A DNA stretch of 64,000 nt, from assembly GCA_019694465.1 (NCBI GenBank), contig JAIBBV010000011.1, positions 1 to 64,000 on the forward strand, written 5' to 3'. Of the stretch, positions 1 to 8,966 are shown piece after piece (position 1 is the stretch's first letter; each line of letters starts with the position of its first letter). Origin of the DNA: Oligoflexia bacterium (GTDB lineage: Bacteria; Bdellovibrionota_C; UBA2361; JAFLCA01). The notes beneath the pieces were generated by a model that made no database searches, was not told where the DNA came from, and saw only the letters and a program-made list of their open reading frames with translations. Both the position numbers and the translations under genes were made by a program.

Positions 1-33
1 TTATTCATTATCTAGTCCCTAAACCTCGGAATG

Positions 34-840
34 CTATACTGTCTCAGGGATAGCATCTTGATAGGCACCCATTAATGAACCTGAAATTTTTCGCTCTGAG
101 TTAGGCTCCCTCCAAACTCCTATAATATCGCGCACAGGCACCACGCCATAGGTTGAAAGTGTCAGAAATATTTCCCTCGCATCTACCTCTAGCTCTTGCA
201 GCGATACTTCGGACTCGCTGACTTCCATCCCGCAGCGACGGGCAATCTGACGAATAAGGCTCTGAGTGACTCCTGGCAGGGCGCGCTCAACTACCGTGTG
301 CAGTACGGCATCATGACTGACCCAAAACAAATTACTCCAGGCCCCCTCACGCACGAATCCATCCCTGTCGACAAGCAAGGCCTCGTCAGCACCTTGTGCT
401 TTTGCCTTACGCTGCGCAACCAGCGAGGCCGCCGCGGAGCATGATTTAAGAGTTGGTAGCGTTCGCTCAATTGAAACGGGGTATAATACAACTCCCTCCC
501 GCAAGTTAAAACGTGGCGTAAAAGGCTCAAGTTGAATCAAAAGGTTGCTCTTAGGAAGAGCAACCACTCGAACTCGGGCTGCCTCGCCCGTGGACCAACT
601 GAACTGCGCAGCACTGCCCTTAAGCATGGCACACAACTCTTTTTCCGAAGGCAGATCTAAGTCCATGGCCTTTGCATTGGACTTTAGGCGGGACAGATGT
701 AGTGAAAGGCCGCGTGCTGCTAACTTACCACCTGAATCTTTGTGCAAAAGAAGGCTAGTAAACACTCCCTGCCCCAGATGAGAGAAGTAATCTGCGACAT
801 CGCAGCGCTCTCCATTTAGAAAACTAATAACTGTTTCCAC
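34..840 (-). CDS. class IV aminotransferase-like PLP enzyme (aminodeoxychorismate lyase or branched-chain aminotransferase type)
   Basis: A cytosolic PLP-dependent fold type IV enzyme of 268 residues. Lys132 in the stretch LPTLKSCSAA fits the Schiff-base lysine, and EGAWSNLFW (residues 165-173) is the family's E-G-x-x-S-N phosphate-binding motif; ALPGVTQ follows where the family has LPGITR. The length is close to that of 4-amino-4-deoxychorismate lyase (PabC) and shorter than usual IlvE enzymes, so a folate-pathway lyase is my preferred reading, but D-amino acid or branched-chain transaminases share all these motifs. It is the last gene of a four-gene minus-strand cluster and starts 3 nt after the RsuA-like gene ends, so it is probably translated from the same message. 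Confidence 0.85.
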   Translation of the reverse strand: METVISFLNGERCDVADYFSHLGQGVFTSLLLHKDSGGKLAARGLSLHLSRLKSNAKAMDLDLPSEKELCAMLKGSAAQFSWSTGEAARVRVVALPKSNLLIQLEPFTPRFNLREGVVLYPVSIERTLPTLKSCSAAASLVAQRKAKAQGADEALLVDRDGFVREGAWSNLFWVSHDAVLHTVVERALPGVTQSLIRQIARRCGMEVSESEVSLQELEVDAREIFLTLSTYGVVPVRDIIGVWREPNSERKISGSLMGAYQDAIPETV

Positions 841-843
841 GCT

Positions 844-1554
844 TCAGGCCTGATTAGGTTGTCGAAGCAGCTCTACTTCCAAAGGTTCCAAAAAGCGCCA
901 CTCACCTTCTGGCAGTGTGCCCAATTCAAGCTTTCCCACCCTAGCACGGTGCAAACTAACGACTTCATTTCCGCAAGCCTCAAACATGCGCTTAACTTGA
1001 TGGAAGCGCCCTTCGCAAATAACAAGTTCAGCCTCACGCTCTCCCAGCACCAGCAAAACAGCCGGCAAAAGTGGCTTTTCTTCACCATCCAACAGCAAAT
1101 TGCCGCTCGCAAATAGCGCAACCTCAGTCCCCTTTAAGGTATCACGTAAGGTGACGCGATAAGCTTTCTCGACGTGTTTTTTGGGGGAAGTAAGCGCGTG
1201 CAACAGCTCTCCATCATCTGTAAGCAAGAGAAGTCCAGTAGTGTCCTTATCAAGGCGCCCAACACAAGCTAAAGTAGGATTTCTTACCCTAAATCGATCA
1301 GGCAGGCAGTCATACACTGAAGGCCCCGAGGCTGCATGCGAACACTCATGCCCGGCCGGCTTATTTAGCATTAAAACGATAGGCGGCAGGGCATCAAGCG
1401 CCTCACCATCGACGCTAACACTTGACGGTTCTACGTGCATGTCAGGAGACAAACGTGAACTTCCAGAGACTGTAACATGCCCCTCTCGAAGTAACGCTCT
1501 AACTTCACGCCGCGAACAATACCCGAGACTTGATAGTAGTTTGTCGAGCCGCAT
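844..1554 (-). CDS. rsuA: 16S rRNA pseudouridine synthase, RsuA/RluB family
   Basis: Converts a uridine in rRNA to pseudouridine. The protein opens with an S4 RNA-binding domain (MRLDKLLSSLGYCSRREVRA) and continues into the catalytic domain with GRLDKDTTGLLLLTDDG, where Asp102 is the catalytic aspartate. The late motif EGRFHQVKRMFEACGNEV matches RsuA closely, so position 516 of 16S rRNA is the likely target, though RluB/E/F cannot be excluded. The reading frame is open 18 codons further upstream, to 1608, but that start would overlap the upstream methyltransferase gene; the ATG at 1554 places the S4 domain at the N-terminus and leaves a 7 nt gap, so I use it. Confidence 0.88.
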   Translation of the reverse strand: MRLDKLLSSLGYCSRREVRALLREGHVTVSGSSRLSPDMHVEPSSVSVDGEALDALPPIVLMLNKPAGHECSHAASGPSVYDCLPDRFRVRNPTLACVGRLDKDTTGLLLLTDDGELLHALTSPKKHVEKAYRVTLRDTLKGTEVALFASGNLLLDGEEKPLLPAVLLVLGEREAELVICEGRFHQVKRMFEACGNEVVSLHRARVGKLELGTLPEGEWRFLEPLEVELLRQPNQA

Positions 1555-1561
1555 ATCGTAA

Positions 1562-2608
1562 TTAGCTTTCCTTACAAGCTCGAAAAACATTAAACCCCTT
1601 GGCCTCAACGAGCAGCTCTACCTGCGCAAAGTGGTCGCGCAGGGTAGACTCATATGGCAGATGCGAATTCCCAACCATATAGAGCTGGCCGCCAGGGCGA
1701 AGTATTTTCGAAGCCTGCACGACAAACTTTCCACCCAACGACATACGCACAACCTTACCAGCATGGAACGGCGGGTTCATCACTACCCAGTCCAAATTTC
1801 TTAGCGCTAGTCCAGCGACAACATCCAACCAGTGAAACTCCAATCTGCAGCGCTGTGCGAACTGAGCTAAATTGACCTTAGCCATTTCAATCGCCAACCC
1901 CTCTGCCTCCACTACGTGTAGCTCTTGGATTTTCATGGAAAGAGAGAGGGCCTTATAGGAAAGATACCCGTACCCAGCACCTAAATCTGCACCACGACCT
2001 GCTAAATCAGTTGGCAGGTGCTCTACCAGCAACTCCGATCCAACATCTACTTTACTCCAACCGAATATACCTGGTCGACTCTTCAATTCCGTACCTGCAA
2101 TCAAGCGAGGATCGCCGCGCGCGCACCACCCAGCTACTACTTCTTCTTTAAGTTTATCGTCTTTTCTTACGCCGAATACTCGACAGCGATTTTTTGTGTA
2201 TGAAATAACATCACTTGAGCAGATAGCTAATTCACGCTCGAAGCGGCCCGCCCCCAGCTCGTTCGGAAGTGCGCAAAGAAACACACCTCCGCGTGCTAAA
2301 CTTCGAACGCCCAGACCGAAGTTCCAGAGATTCTCCTCCTTCTGCTTTGTCCCAATAAATACGCAGAGGTCCACTTCACAAGGCACTTCTGCAGCAACTT
2401 TGTAACCATGCATCGCCAGGCGATCGTAGTCGCCCTTCAAGGTTTGATGACAAATTACTTCGCTACCGGAAAATATTTCCAGCTCGGGTCTACTCTCAGC
2501 TCGCAATACGAGCACACGCCCGCCTTTGGGCAGCAGATCTGGCTGTAGTTTTAAAAAACCGACTAGAGTTTCTAGCGCTCGTCCACTCACTGTTGCGTTT
2601 CTCCCCAA
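1562..2608 (-). CDS. rsmC: RsmC/RlmG-like rRNA guanine-N2 methyltransferase
   Basis: A SAM-dependent class I methyltransferase of 348 residues. The C-terminal half has the Rossmann glycine motif (DLGAGYGYLSYKAL) and the catalytic NPPFHAG motif of RNA guanine-N2 methyltransferases, followed by GGQLYMVGNSHLPYE and KGFNVFRA, which resemble the ends of RsmC (G1207 of 16S rRNA) and RlmG (23S). The N-terminal half is a diverged second methyltransferase-like domain, as in RsmC. RsmC and RlmG cannot be separated by eye. The start codon overlaps the end of the upstream membrane-protein gene by 22 nt, which suggests translational coupling. Confidence 0.82.
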   Translation of the reverse strand: MGRNATVSGRALETLVGFLKLQPDLLPKGGRVLVLRAESRPELEIFSGSEVICHQTLKGDYDRLAMHGYKVAAEVPCEVDLCVFIGTKQKEENLWNFGLGVRSLARGGVFLCALPNELGAGRFERELAICSSDVISYTKNRCRVFGVRKDDKLKEEVVAGWCARGDPRLIAGTELKSRPGIFGWSKVDVGSELLVEHLPTDLAGRGADLGAGYGYLSYKALSLSMKIQELHVVEAEGLAIEMAKVNLAQFAQRCRLEFHWLDVVAGLALRNLDWVVMNPPFHAGKVVRMSLGGKFVVQASKILRPGGQLYMVGNSHLPYESTLRDHFAQVELLVEAKGFNVFRACKES

Positions 2609-3222
2609 TCCCCTGGATCGCGTAGTACCTTAAGCCCAAATAGTATGAAAGCTGCAAGGCATATAGCACCCAACCACCAGCACAAATTTGCAAGCTCAGT
2701 GTCACGCGCCAACAGGCCCCAGCGTCCAAGCAAAAAGTGCCAATCATGCTCTCCACCCCCCAACAACGGAAGCGCCTGAGCTCGCGCGTCAGCAATGTAA
2801 GGTGCAATATGCGCAAAATTAAGGCCAAGCCAGTATATAGCAAGAATGCTGCAAAATCTTGCGCTGCATCGAAATGAAAAGAATAAAAACAAACTAGGGA
2901 AAAGCAGCTGTAATATAGTGCCACCTGCCACATGCAATACCTCACCAGCCCAAGCTAGATAGGCGTGCCCAGCTTCATGAATCCACAAGTTTAATCCTTG
3001 AATTGCAAATGTAACCCACCCCAGTATGGACATCACTGTATTGGAATGAGGCAAAAGCTCCAAAGCGTCCAATCCCACCAGCGCCAGCAAACAATACAAG
3101 GTAAGTAGTAGTAAGGAGGACTTAGCTCTAAGCGCGCTCTCGATCGATCTGACACTAACGCGCTGGCTAACAAGCGCTAGGATGAAGATTGCAACTATAT
3201 AGGCGCCCACTAGGTTGACCAT
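2587..3222 (-). CDS. multi-spanning membrane protein with HEAGH metalloprotease-like motif
   Basis: Function not established. A 211-residue inner membrane protein with about five or six hydrophobic segments. HEAGH at residues 82-86 is an HExxH zinc motif inside a membrane segment, as in site-2/M50 proteases. A second conserved-looking block, YIADARAQALPLLGGGEHDW (142-161), supplies possible third ligands (Asp145, Glu158, His159, Asp160) and resembles a recurring block I associate with uncharacterised bacterial membrane proteins carrying HEAGH. There is no PDZ domain. It is the first gene of the minus-strand cluster with rRNA modification enzymes and overlaps the next gene by 22 nt. A true protease, or a metal-binding non-enzyme, are both possible. 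Confidence 0.75.
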   Translation of the reverse strand: MVNLVGAYIVAIFILALVSQRVSVRSIESALRAKSSLLLLTLYCLLALVGLDALELLPHSNTVMSILGWVTFAIQGLNLWIHEAGHAYLAWAGEVLHVAGGTILQLLFPSLFLFFSFRCSARFCSILAIYWLGLNFAHIAPYIADARAQALPLLGGGEHDWHFLLGRWGLLARDTELANLCWWLGAICLAAFILFGLKVLRDPGDWGETQQ

Positions 3223-3250
3223 TTCACTCCGTGCTGCCTAAACTTTCGAC

Positions 3251-4267
3251 ATGCCCGAGAATACTAGCAACACTAACGAATATTTCTACTCTCTTACCCC
3301 TGAGGGCGTTCTACGCGCCGTGGAACACCTTGGATTTCACTGCACGGGGCGAGCATTGGCCCTAAACAGTATGGAAAACCGGGTCTATGAGGTAGAAATC
3401 GAGGTGAAAGACGAATCTAGTGTCCAAAGCCGCTATGATTACTTCCGAGTCGTAAAGTTTTATCGACCGGGCCGCTGGTCACGCGAGCAAATCTTGGAGG
3501 AACATAAGTTCCTGCTTCAACTGGAAGCCTCGGATATCCCCGTCATAGCTCCCCTGCGAGACAGCGCCGATGAGACTCTGCACCAGGATCCAGAAAGTGG
3601 AATTTGGTACGCTGTATTTCCAAAATGTGGTGGTCGCGCCCCCGATGAGCTGAGCGATGAACAGGCTGAACGAATCGGAAGGTTATTGGCTCGGCTGCAC
3701 CTCGTAGGGGCACGTGAGCCTGCCCCTAACCGGCTGCGTCTATCTCCTGAAACATATGGATTAGATAACGTAAGATTTTTACGTGAAGCTGGATTTCTAC
3801 CTAATGAGATTGCCCAGGCCTACACATCCACAGTTGAAAGTATCTGTGCTTGCGCTTCGCCCTGGTTCGCTCAAACAGCCTCACAGCGAATCCATGGAGA
3901 CTGCCATGCTGGGAATATCCTCTGGGGTAACCAGGGACCTTTTCTACTGGATTTTGACGACATGGTGATGGGACCCTGCGTTCAGGATTTATGGCTACTA
4001 CTTCCTGGGCGGGATGAAGAAGGGCAACGCATACTTGAACTCATGATTGCAGGGTATGAGCAGCTAAAGGCTTTTGACCGGGCAAGCTTGCGGTTAATCG
4101 AAGCGCTTCGTGCTCTGCGCATGGTACACTACTCGGCTTGGATTGCCCGGCGCTGGAAGGATCCTGCTTTCACGAGGGTCTTTCCTCAATTCGGCTCGCC
4201 TGCTTACTGGAATGGGCAGCTGGCCGATCTGCGAGAACAGCTAGGAATTGTTCAAGGTACAGCCTAA
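3251..4267 (+). CDS. srkA: stress response kinase SrkA (YihE/RdoA) family
   Basis: A 338-residue cytosolic kinase of the aminoglycoside phosphotransferase-like fold; in Escherichia coli SrkA protects against stress-induced death. The ATP-binding Lys is in RVVKFYRPGRW (Lys69), the catalytic loop is HGDCHAGN (215-222, with Asp217) and the metal-binding motif is DFDD (234-237), followed by GPCVQDLWLLLPG typical of this family. It is transcribed divergently from the HEAGH gene, with only 28 nt between the two start codons, so the promoters must overlap or lie inside the coding regions. A pair of hairpins follows the stop codon. Confidence 0.9.
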   Translation: MPENTSNTNEYFYSLTPEGVLRAVEHLGFHCTGRALALNSMENRVYEVEIEVKDESSVQSRYDYFRVVKFYRPGRWSREQILEEHKFLLQLEASDIPVIAPLRDSADETLHQDPESGIWYAVFPKCGGRAPDELSDEQAERIGRLLARLHLVGAREPAPNRLRLSPETYGLDNVRFLREAGFLPNEIAQAYTSTVESICACASPWFAQTASQRIHGDCHAGNILWGNQGPFLLDFDDMVMGPCVQDLWLLLPGRDEEGQRILELMIAGYEQLKAFDRASLRLIEALRALRMVHYSAWIARRWKDPAFTRVFPQFGSPAYWNGQLADLREQLGIVQGTA

Positions 4268-4308
4268 GTCTATTGGCCAGGGCCTGATGGGGTTAATGCG
4301 CAGTATGG

Positions 4309-4375
4309 CGCTACAAACGCTGAAGGCGTTTGTAGCGAGGCTCGGCATGGGCACTTTGGGCCCCATGCCAAGCTC
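4309..4375 (+). terminator. two consecutive hairpins downstream of srkA
   Basis: A perfect 12-bp stem with a 5-nt loop (arms 4309-4320 and 4326-4337) is followed at once by an 8-bp stem (GGCATGGG at 4344-4351 with CCCATGCC at 4362-4369). No T-run follows either, so factor-independent termination is uncertain; a structured 3' end or a small repeat unit are alternatives. The rest of 4268-4547 shows no gene. Confidence 0.45.
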
Positions 4376-4547
4376 GACTAGAAGTCATCCTTGCTGCGGG
4401 CTCTAAGCAAGATTCGCTTTAATTTTATAGTCAGCTCGTATACTCTTATGTCCGTCTAATGGTGCGTGCTGTAGAGAGTTTGTTAGGACTGCCGAGTAGT
4501 TGCATTAACCTAACAACTCCCAAGTTCTTGTCGTAAGTTGCTGTAGT

Positions 4548-7500
4548 ATGCCAAGCGCCGGGGCCTCTTCTGAAATACCACCTGATGGGGCTGATCCTCT
4601 AGTTCCACCAGGCCCGCCATGCAGCGAACCTCCACGTGAAGGCCCACCACAACATATCTTACCGCGTCCGCAGTTTCCTACTCGCGATGACGCGCTGCAT
4701 GATCTTCAACAGGCCTTAGCCCCAGGTACCAACGGCAATCCTGGTATTTTGCATCCATTCTTTCTAAAGCCGACAGTCAGTAGGATTTGTAACGCCGGTT
4801 TTGGCATTGCTGGTTGGAAAGCCTTTCTTGAAGCTGTTCGTGGGCCAGAGCGATGCTCATACCGATTCGTAAGGAAACTAACTGAAGCCTTTGTCCAGAT
4901 CCTACATCTGCAAACCTACCAAGAACCAGAATTAGGATTTACCGAGCGCCCGGTGCGCATGACTCCCGAACGCTGGCAACGCCTTGGCAGTATTTTGCGA
5001 AGAGTGGCAGCCAGCGCAATCAGTTTCAATTGGGACCATCTTACACCATTTGCTACTGGCTTGGCTGGACTACCGTTAGAATCACTGCCACAATCAACTA
5101 TTGATGCAATCTGTCGAGCCGCTCCATGGGCATTGCGTTCTGAAAACACTCACAGCTTTTTTAGGTCTGTAGAGACAATTCTTGAGAATGCGCCCTACTT
5201 CTCGGCGCTCGAATCTTCTTCAGCCCTGTTGCTACTCTCAAATCGCGCAAGATCTGAACTCCAAAGAAACGCCCGCCTTTTCTCTTGCTTTGATGCCCTG
5301 GCTCTAAGAATTCCGCGTCTTGTTTCCTCCCGAAAGATTTCCCCCGACAGCATTGTCGATACAATTAAGAAGACTGCTGCCAGCGCCGCAGCAAAGAATC
5401 CCCCTGTACTGAGTAAGGATGCCGCCTGTGTCGAGCGTATTTGCGAACTAATTGCGCACACTTGCGATTACTATGCGACCTCAGGAGGCGCGCCACTTCC
5501 AGCAATTCACGCCCTGGTCGAGCTACTTGGTGATAGGCACACAAGCGCTGATTCGCTAGGTGTTCTTAAAGACAAAATTATTCCTGAATATATAGTTCGC
5601 AGGCTTCCACTAGTAGATGCCATTACAGGCTTTGCACCGATTGACACTGAGATGCAAGCAGCTGAGGAGCGCGATCGCACTCTTGATGCTGCCATTGCCA
5701 GCGGCGCACCACTGGCCCCTTTTATTGGTTCGGAGTATACGCGCCTGCTGCTTGATGGGGCAGAGGGTAGGCTTGCTGCCCGGGGTTACGCCGATGCATT
5801 TCTTTCACCCCCCAATCCTCCGTGGAACTTCCTAGAAGACGATGGGGCAAGCTGGTCAGTCTTCGAAGTCGCCTCTAATTTGGCGATGCATGGTGCTGAA
5901 GTTTGGAAATCTCCAGGGGCTATAGGTGCATTTCTGCGCGACTACTGCGACATAGTGGACTACCTATATAGGCACCATAAGGCCACTTTTGCTTCGCATA
6001 TTAGCCCATTCAAGGCTATAAGCGATTCAGCCGTATTTTTGGTTAATTTACACGGCCAGTACTTTGGACTACATGAGCTGGCATCGGCTCTACATCACAG
6101 CGATCCATCTCAGCCAGTGCCAGTCGATCCTTTAGTGCGCACCCTGCAACGCACCACTTTTGATGCCGCCACCCTAGCCTTTATGAATCCACCTTCAGAT
6201 AATGTGCGTGATTTGGCACATCATATTCTTCGTAATGAGGTGCGAATTGATTCTCTGCCATTCCCCAACGGCTATGAAGCCAACCGCCTAGACCGCAGCA
6301 CGCATGATCCACGCGCGCTAAGAATGCATGATGAGGTGGTAGAAATAATGTGGGCTGGGTTTGATCGCTCATATGGGTTTGGCAGACGCGCCTTCGATGC
6401 CCGTAGACCTGCTCCTGGCGAGACGAATATGCTGGTAGCATTTGGCTTAGACAGCGCCAAGTCAGTGCACTGCTACAATTCAAGTAGCAATCAAGACTTC
6501 CCTGGGGCTGGCTGCCGAATTTCCAACTTTCACCTTGAGCGACTATTTGCCAAAGACACCTCCCGGCCTGATGATCCATACCATCTCTACAAGACAGCCT
6601 GGGACTTCGCGCGACATGAATTAGATGATTTTGCTCGCACATCAATTGTAAATTTGCGCGGCCTAGTTGCCGTCATTCCGCCCGATCTAGAAAAGTACAA
6701 GATCGATGGAGTTCATTACAGCTTAGTTATTTTTAATGATCACTTTCACAACTACTCGCGAGATCGTGCGTTTCTCTGCCCTACTGTAGTTCTTGAAAGC
6801 AAGCTTGAAGGGACTGCCATACCAGCTAGCCGTTTTAGAGGCTTCGATTCTAAGTACTTAGATCTCAACTTTCAGCCTCCCAGCAGAGCTGAGCTTGAAC
6901 TAGCCTGCACAGCAGCTGAGCTTCCGCTATTAAATCTAAATTGGGCGTCCAACTTTGGGGGGCTTTGTAATTCATTTCCGCCCGCAACTGGCAAATACTA
7001 TTCCTGGGAACAAGGGCGCAATTCAGGCACAACGCTAGTGGATAAGTTTGGGCATCTACACAAGCCAGCTCGGCTGGGTGGCTATGCTCCCGACCCAAAA
7101 GATCCGCGCATGGAAGCCGCCATGGTTGAATTTCGCGAGCTGCACGCAAAAGTATATTCAGTGTCTTCGCGTCTATATCATTTGCACTATTTATTCGATG
7201 TAGCCCTGGCTGCTTATCATCGCGGAGAAACAGTCACGCGAGCGCAAGTCTACGAATCCACAGTTGAACAAAGCGATGGTTTTTTAGAACGCCCCGCCTA
7301 TGAAGTGGAAGCCGAGAAGGCAGAGCTAGCCAAGCTCGCAGAATTGCAGTTATCGGAGAAAAGCGGTGATGACAATGGTTTTGGGTTCCTTGAAGGTCCC
7401 GTCAACCCACATGCCTACCGTATGCTGACAGAGTTGTATAAATGGCATAAAAACGCCAAAGCTAAAGGCAGTCCACGTGAAGAATGTCCAATCTTCTCGC

Positions 7501-7727
7501 TGCAACCCGCGTTGAGTCATTGGCCTGCCCCGAGTCCTGTCACTATCGACACATACGACCTTAGCCTGCGCATGCATGGGGAAGTGCTGCAATTGCCCCT
7601 AGATAGCGACGGCAGTGGACATGAGGAGCAGGAGATATGGAGGAATCATGTCCTTCCATACTTCTCGTCGAATCGAGATCCTTGTATCGTCCCACGCAGT
7701 TATGCGGTTGAAAGAAAAATCGAATAA
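4548..7727 (+). CDS. large hypothetical protein of 1059 residues, no recognised domain
   Basis: I do not recognise this protein. It is probably soluble: no signal peptide and no strong membrane segment are visible. Residues 1-45 are rich in proline and glycine; most of the remainder looks helical, with many aromatic, His and Asp residues. The stretch VHYSLVIFNDHFHNYSRD and the Cys/Asn/Ser-rich segment HCYNSSSNQDFPGAGC are distinctive. The C-terminal 150 residues contain a charged helical segment rich in Glu, Lys and Ala. Codon use looks like its neighbours and the frame is uninterrupted over 3.2 kb, so the gene is very likely expressed and under selection. The small proline-rich gene starts 12 nt after its stop, with a strong ribosome-binding site that overlaps the end of this gene. 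Confidence 0.85.
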   Translation: MPSAGASSEIPPDGADPLVPPGPPCSEPPREGPPQHILPRPQFPTRDDALHDLQQALAPGTNGNPGILHPFFLKPTVSRICNAGFGIAGWKAFLEAVRGPERCSYRFVRKLTEAFVQILHLQTYQEPELGFTERPVRMTPERWQRLGSILRRVAASAISFNWDHLTPFATGLAGLPLESLPQSTIDAICRAAPWALRSENTHSFFRSVETILENAPYFSALESSSALLLLSNRARSELQRNARLFSCFDALALRIPRLVSSRKISPDSIVDTIKKTAASAAAKNPPVLSKDAACVERICELIAHTCDYYATSGGAPLPAIHALVELLGDRHTSADSLGVLKDKIIPEYIVRRLPLVDAITGFAPIDTEMQAAEERDRTLDAAIASGAPLAPFIGSEYTRLLLDGAEGRLAARGYADAFLSPPNPPWNFLEDDGASWSVFEVASNLAMHGAEVWKSPGAIGAFLRDYCDIVDYLYRHHKATFASHISPFKAISDSAVFLVNLHGQYFGLHELASALHHSDPSQPVPVDPLVRTLQRTTFDAATLAFMNPPSDNVRDLAHHILRNEVRIDSLPFPNGYEANRLDRSTHDPRALRMHDEVVEIMWAGFDRSYGFGRRAFDARRPAPGETNMLVAFGLDSAKSVHCYNSSSNQDFPGAGCRISNFHLERLFAKDTSRPDDPYHLYKTAWDFARHELDDFARTSIVNLRGLVAVIPPDLEKYKIDGVHYSLVIFNDHFHNYSRDRAFLCPTVVLESKLEGTAIPASRFRGFDSKYLDLNFQPPSRAELELACTAAELPLLNLNWASNFGGLCNSFPPATGKYYSWEQGRNSGTTLVDKFGHLHKPARLGGYAPDPKDPRMEAAMVEFRELHAKVYSVSSRLYHLHYLFDVALAAYHRGETVTRAQVYESTVEQSDGFLERPAYEVEAEKAELAKLAELQLSEKSGDDNGFGFLEGPVNPHAYRMLTELYKWHKNAKAKGSPREECPIFSLQPALSHWPAPSPVTIDTYDLSLRMHGEVLQLPLDSDGSGHEEQEIWRNHVLPYFSSNRDPCIVPRSYAVERKIE

Positions 7728-7739
7728 GGAGTACTAGTG

Positions 7740-7994
7740 ATGTTTGCACAGCCAGAACCAGCTCCAACCCCAACAAAACCAGACAAAAAACCGGCCCCCA
7801 CAACTACTCCTGGACCAGACCCTGTTGAGACTCCCGGACCAGGCAAAGAGACCTGCCCGCCGGATCGAGTATGCCCATTCCTGCCAATTCCAAAGCCAGC
7901 ACCCGGAAAAAGCGCTGAGGGAACAGCAGCTGCCGAGGTAACCTGGCCAGAGCTGCCACGAGCGGAGCTTTGCTGTTCAGCTCACGCTGAGTGA
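7740..7994 (+). CDS. small proline-rich protein coupled to the 1059-residue gene
   Basis: An 84-residue hypothetical protein. The first half is a repeat-like Pro/Thr/Lys tract (PTPTKPDKKPAPTTTPGPDP) and the second half has Cys pairs (CPPDRVC, then CC near the end). AAGGAG at 7726-7731 lies 8 nt before the ATG at 7740, which I prefer to the GTG one codon earlier. An overlapping frame (7744-7941) also lacks stops, but the ribosome-binding site favours this one. The close coupling to the upstream gene suggests a functional partner, for example a linker or surface peptide. No hydrophobic signal peptide is present. Confidence 0.55.
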   Translation: MFAQPEPAPTPTKPDKKPAPTTTPGPDPVETPGPGKETCPPDRVCPFLPIPKPAPGKSAEGTAAAEVTWPELPRAELCCSAHAE

Positions 7995-8146
7995 CTATGA
8001 ATTTGCATGTGTAGCAAAATTAAGAAAATTGCCTCGCATTGCTAGCAACACGAGCCCGTTAACATTCCTAAACCATGCTCAATAGCAGTTCCCAAAAAAA
8101 TAATTGCCGCCAGCGAAGCGAACGGTATTAACTTTCGGGAAGCGCT

Positions 8147-8710
8147 CTAAGCCTTACGGCGCCTAAAGGCTCGAGCGCGTAATTCTGCTTGCAACTTTTC
8201 GCGCTTGAATGCAAGTTCATTACGCCGCTGTTCCAGCTCGCGGGCTCGTTGTTGCTGCTTACGATAAGCTTTTAGGTCAGATAGCAAATCTTTTGATACT
8301 CGTAACACACGTGCTTCGCAGGCGTCGGCGCTTGTACTTTCCTTGGCGCAGTAATCGATTGCACTCTGTGCGCTTAAAGTGTCTTGCCCTGTCTCTGCTC
8401 GTAACAAGCCTGCCAAACGTGAAAGTTCTGCACTCAAATTCTGACGCCTATGCTGCTCAGTCCCCTCGCCTACTGCTGGTTTCGCTGGACGAGACTTTCC
8501 GCAAGGGATGTTTGACCAGACATCGGCGCATAAAAACAGCTGCGATTGAGGCTGCGCGTATATCGGCGTCCGCACGAACAAGTTCAGCACAATAAGCAGT
8601 GCACCTATTTTTCGCCAGCAACTGAGCCGCCGCAGATTGCGAGAAAAATGCGCTGGGGCTATTCTCGCCATGCTGCCTAGAACTAGATCATATTGTGGTA
8701 TCTGACGCAT
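8147..8710 (-). CDS. secreted coiled-coil protein with DUF4124-like N-terminal fragment
   Basis: A hypothetical periplasmic protein. A basic N-region is followed by the hydrophobic core KIGALLIVLNLFVRTPIYAQ, with likely cleavage after YAQ. Just downstream, LFLCADVWSNIPCG resembles the Cys-flanked core of DUF4124 proteins. The last 60 residues are a highly charged Arg/Glu/Gln helix (coiled coil). The start is unsure: Met14 (8671) would give a more usual signal peptide length, but the first ATG has a GGGAG sequence about 10 nt upstream. It is convergent with the small proline-rich gene, with about 150 nt of gene-free sequence between them. Confidence 0.65.
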   Translation of the reverse strand: MRQIPQYDLVLGSMARIAPAHFSRNLRRLSCWRKIGALLIVLNLFVRTPIYAQPQSQLFLCADVWSNIPCGKSRPAKPAVGEGTEQHRRQNLSAELSRLAGLLRAETGQDTLSAQSAIDYCAKESTSADACEARVLRVSKDLLSDLKAYRKQQQRARELEQRRNELAFKREKLQAELRARAFRRRKA

Positions 8711-8747
8711 ACTCTCTAAACTCCCTAATGCATCGGAGAATAGGAGT

Positions 8748-8776
8748 GGGCGTTGCCAAAATGGCGCCTATTTTTT
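8748..8776 (+). terminator. intrinsic terminator-like hairpin with T-run and no obvious upstream gene
   Basis: GGGCG and GCCA pair with TGGC and GCC around an AAA loop, followed by TATTTTTT (T-run 8771-8776). The orientation is plus, yet the nearest plus-strand gene ends at 7994. It may end a readthrough transcript running antisense to the 8147-8710 gene, or protect the LOG gene from readthrough. Confidence 0.45.
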
Positions 8777-8966
8777 AAAGCGCGCAACGAAATTAAAACC
8801 TAGCGAGCTAAGTGAGATATGAGCCAAATCAAGGAAGGCAAGCAAAACAACCGGAAACGTAGCAGGGCTACATTGAGGAATGTTTTGCGCAACCTGACGC
8901 TGTTGTAGGCCATATATCGCTTGGCGCAGTAGGTTTCATTTTGTTACGCGCTCCTAATGCACCGCT

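Noticed and set aside
7744-7941. 65-residue Gln/Pro-rich frame overlapping the small proline-rich gene
   Set aside because: The ribosome-binding site at 7726 is positioned for the ATG at 7740 in the other frame.
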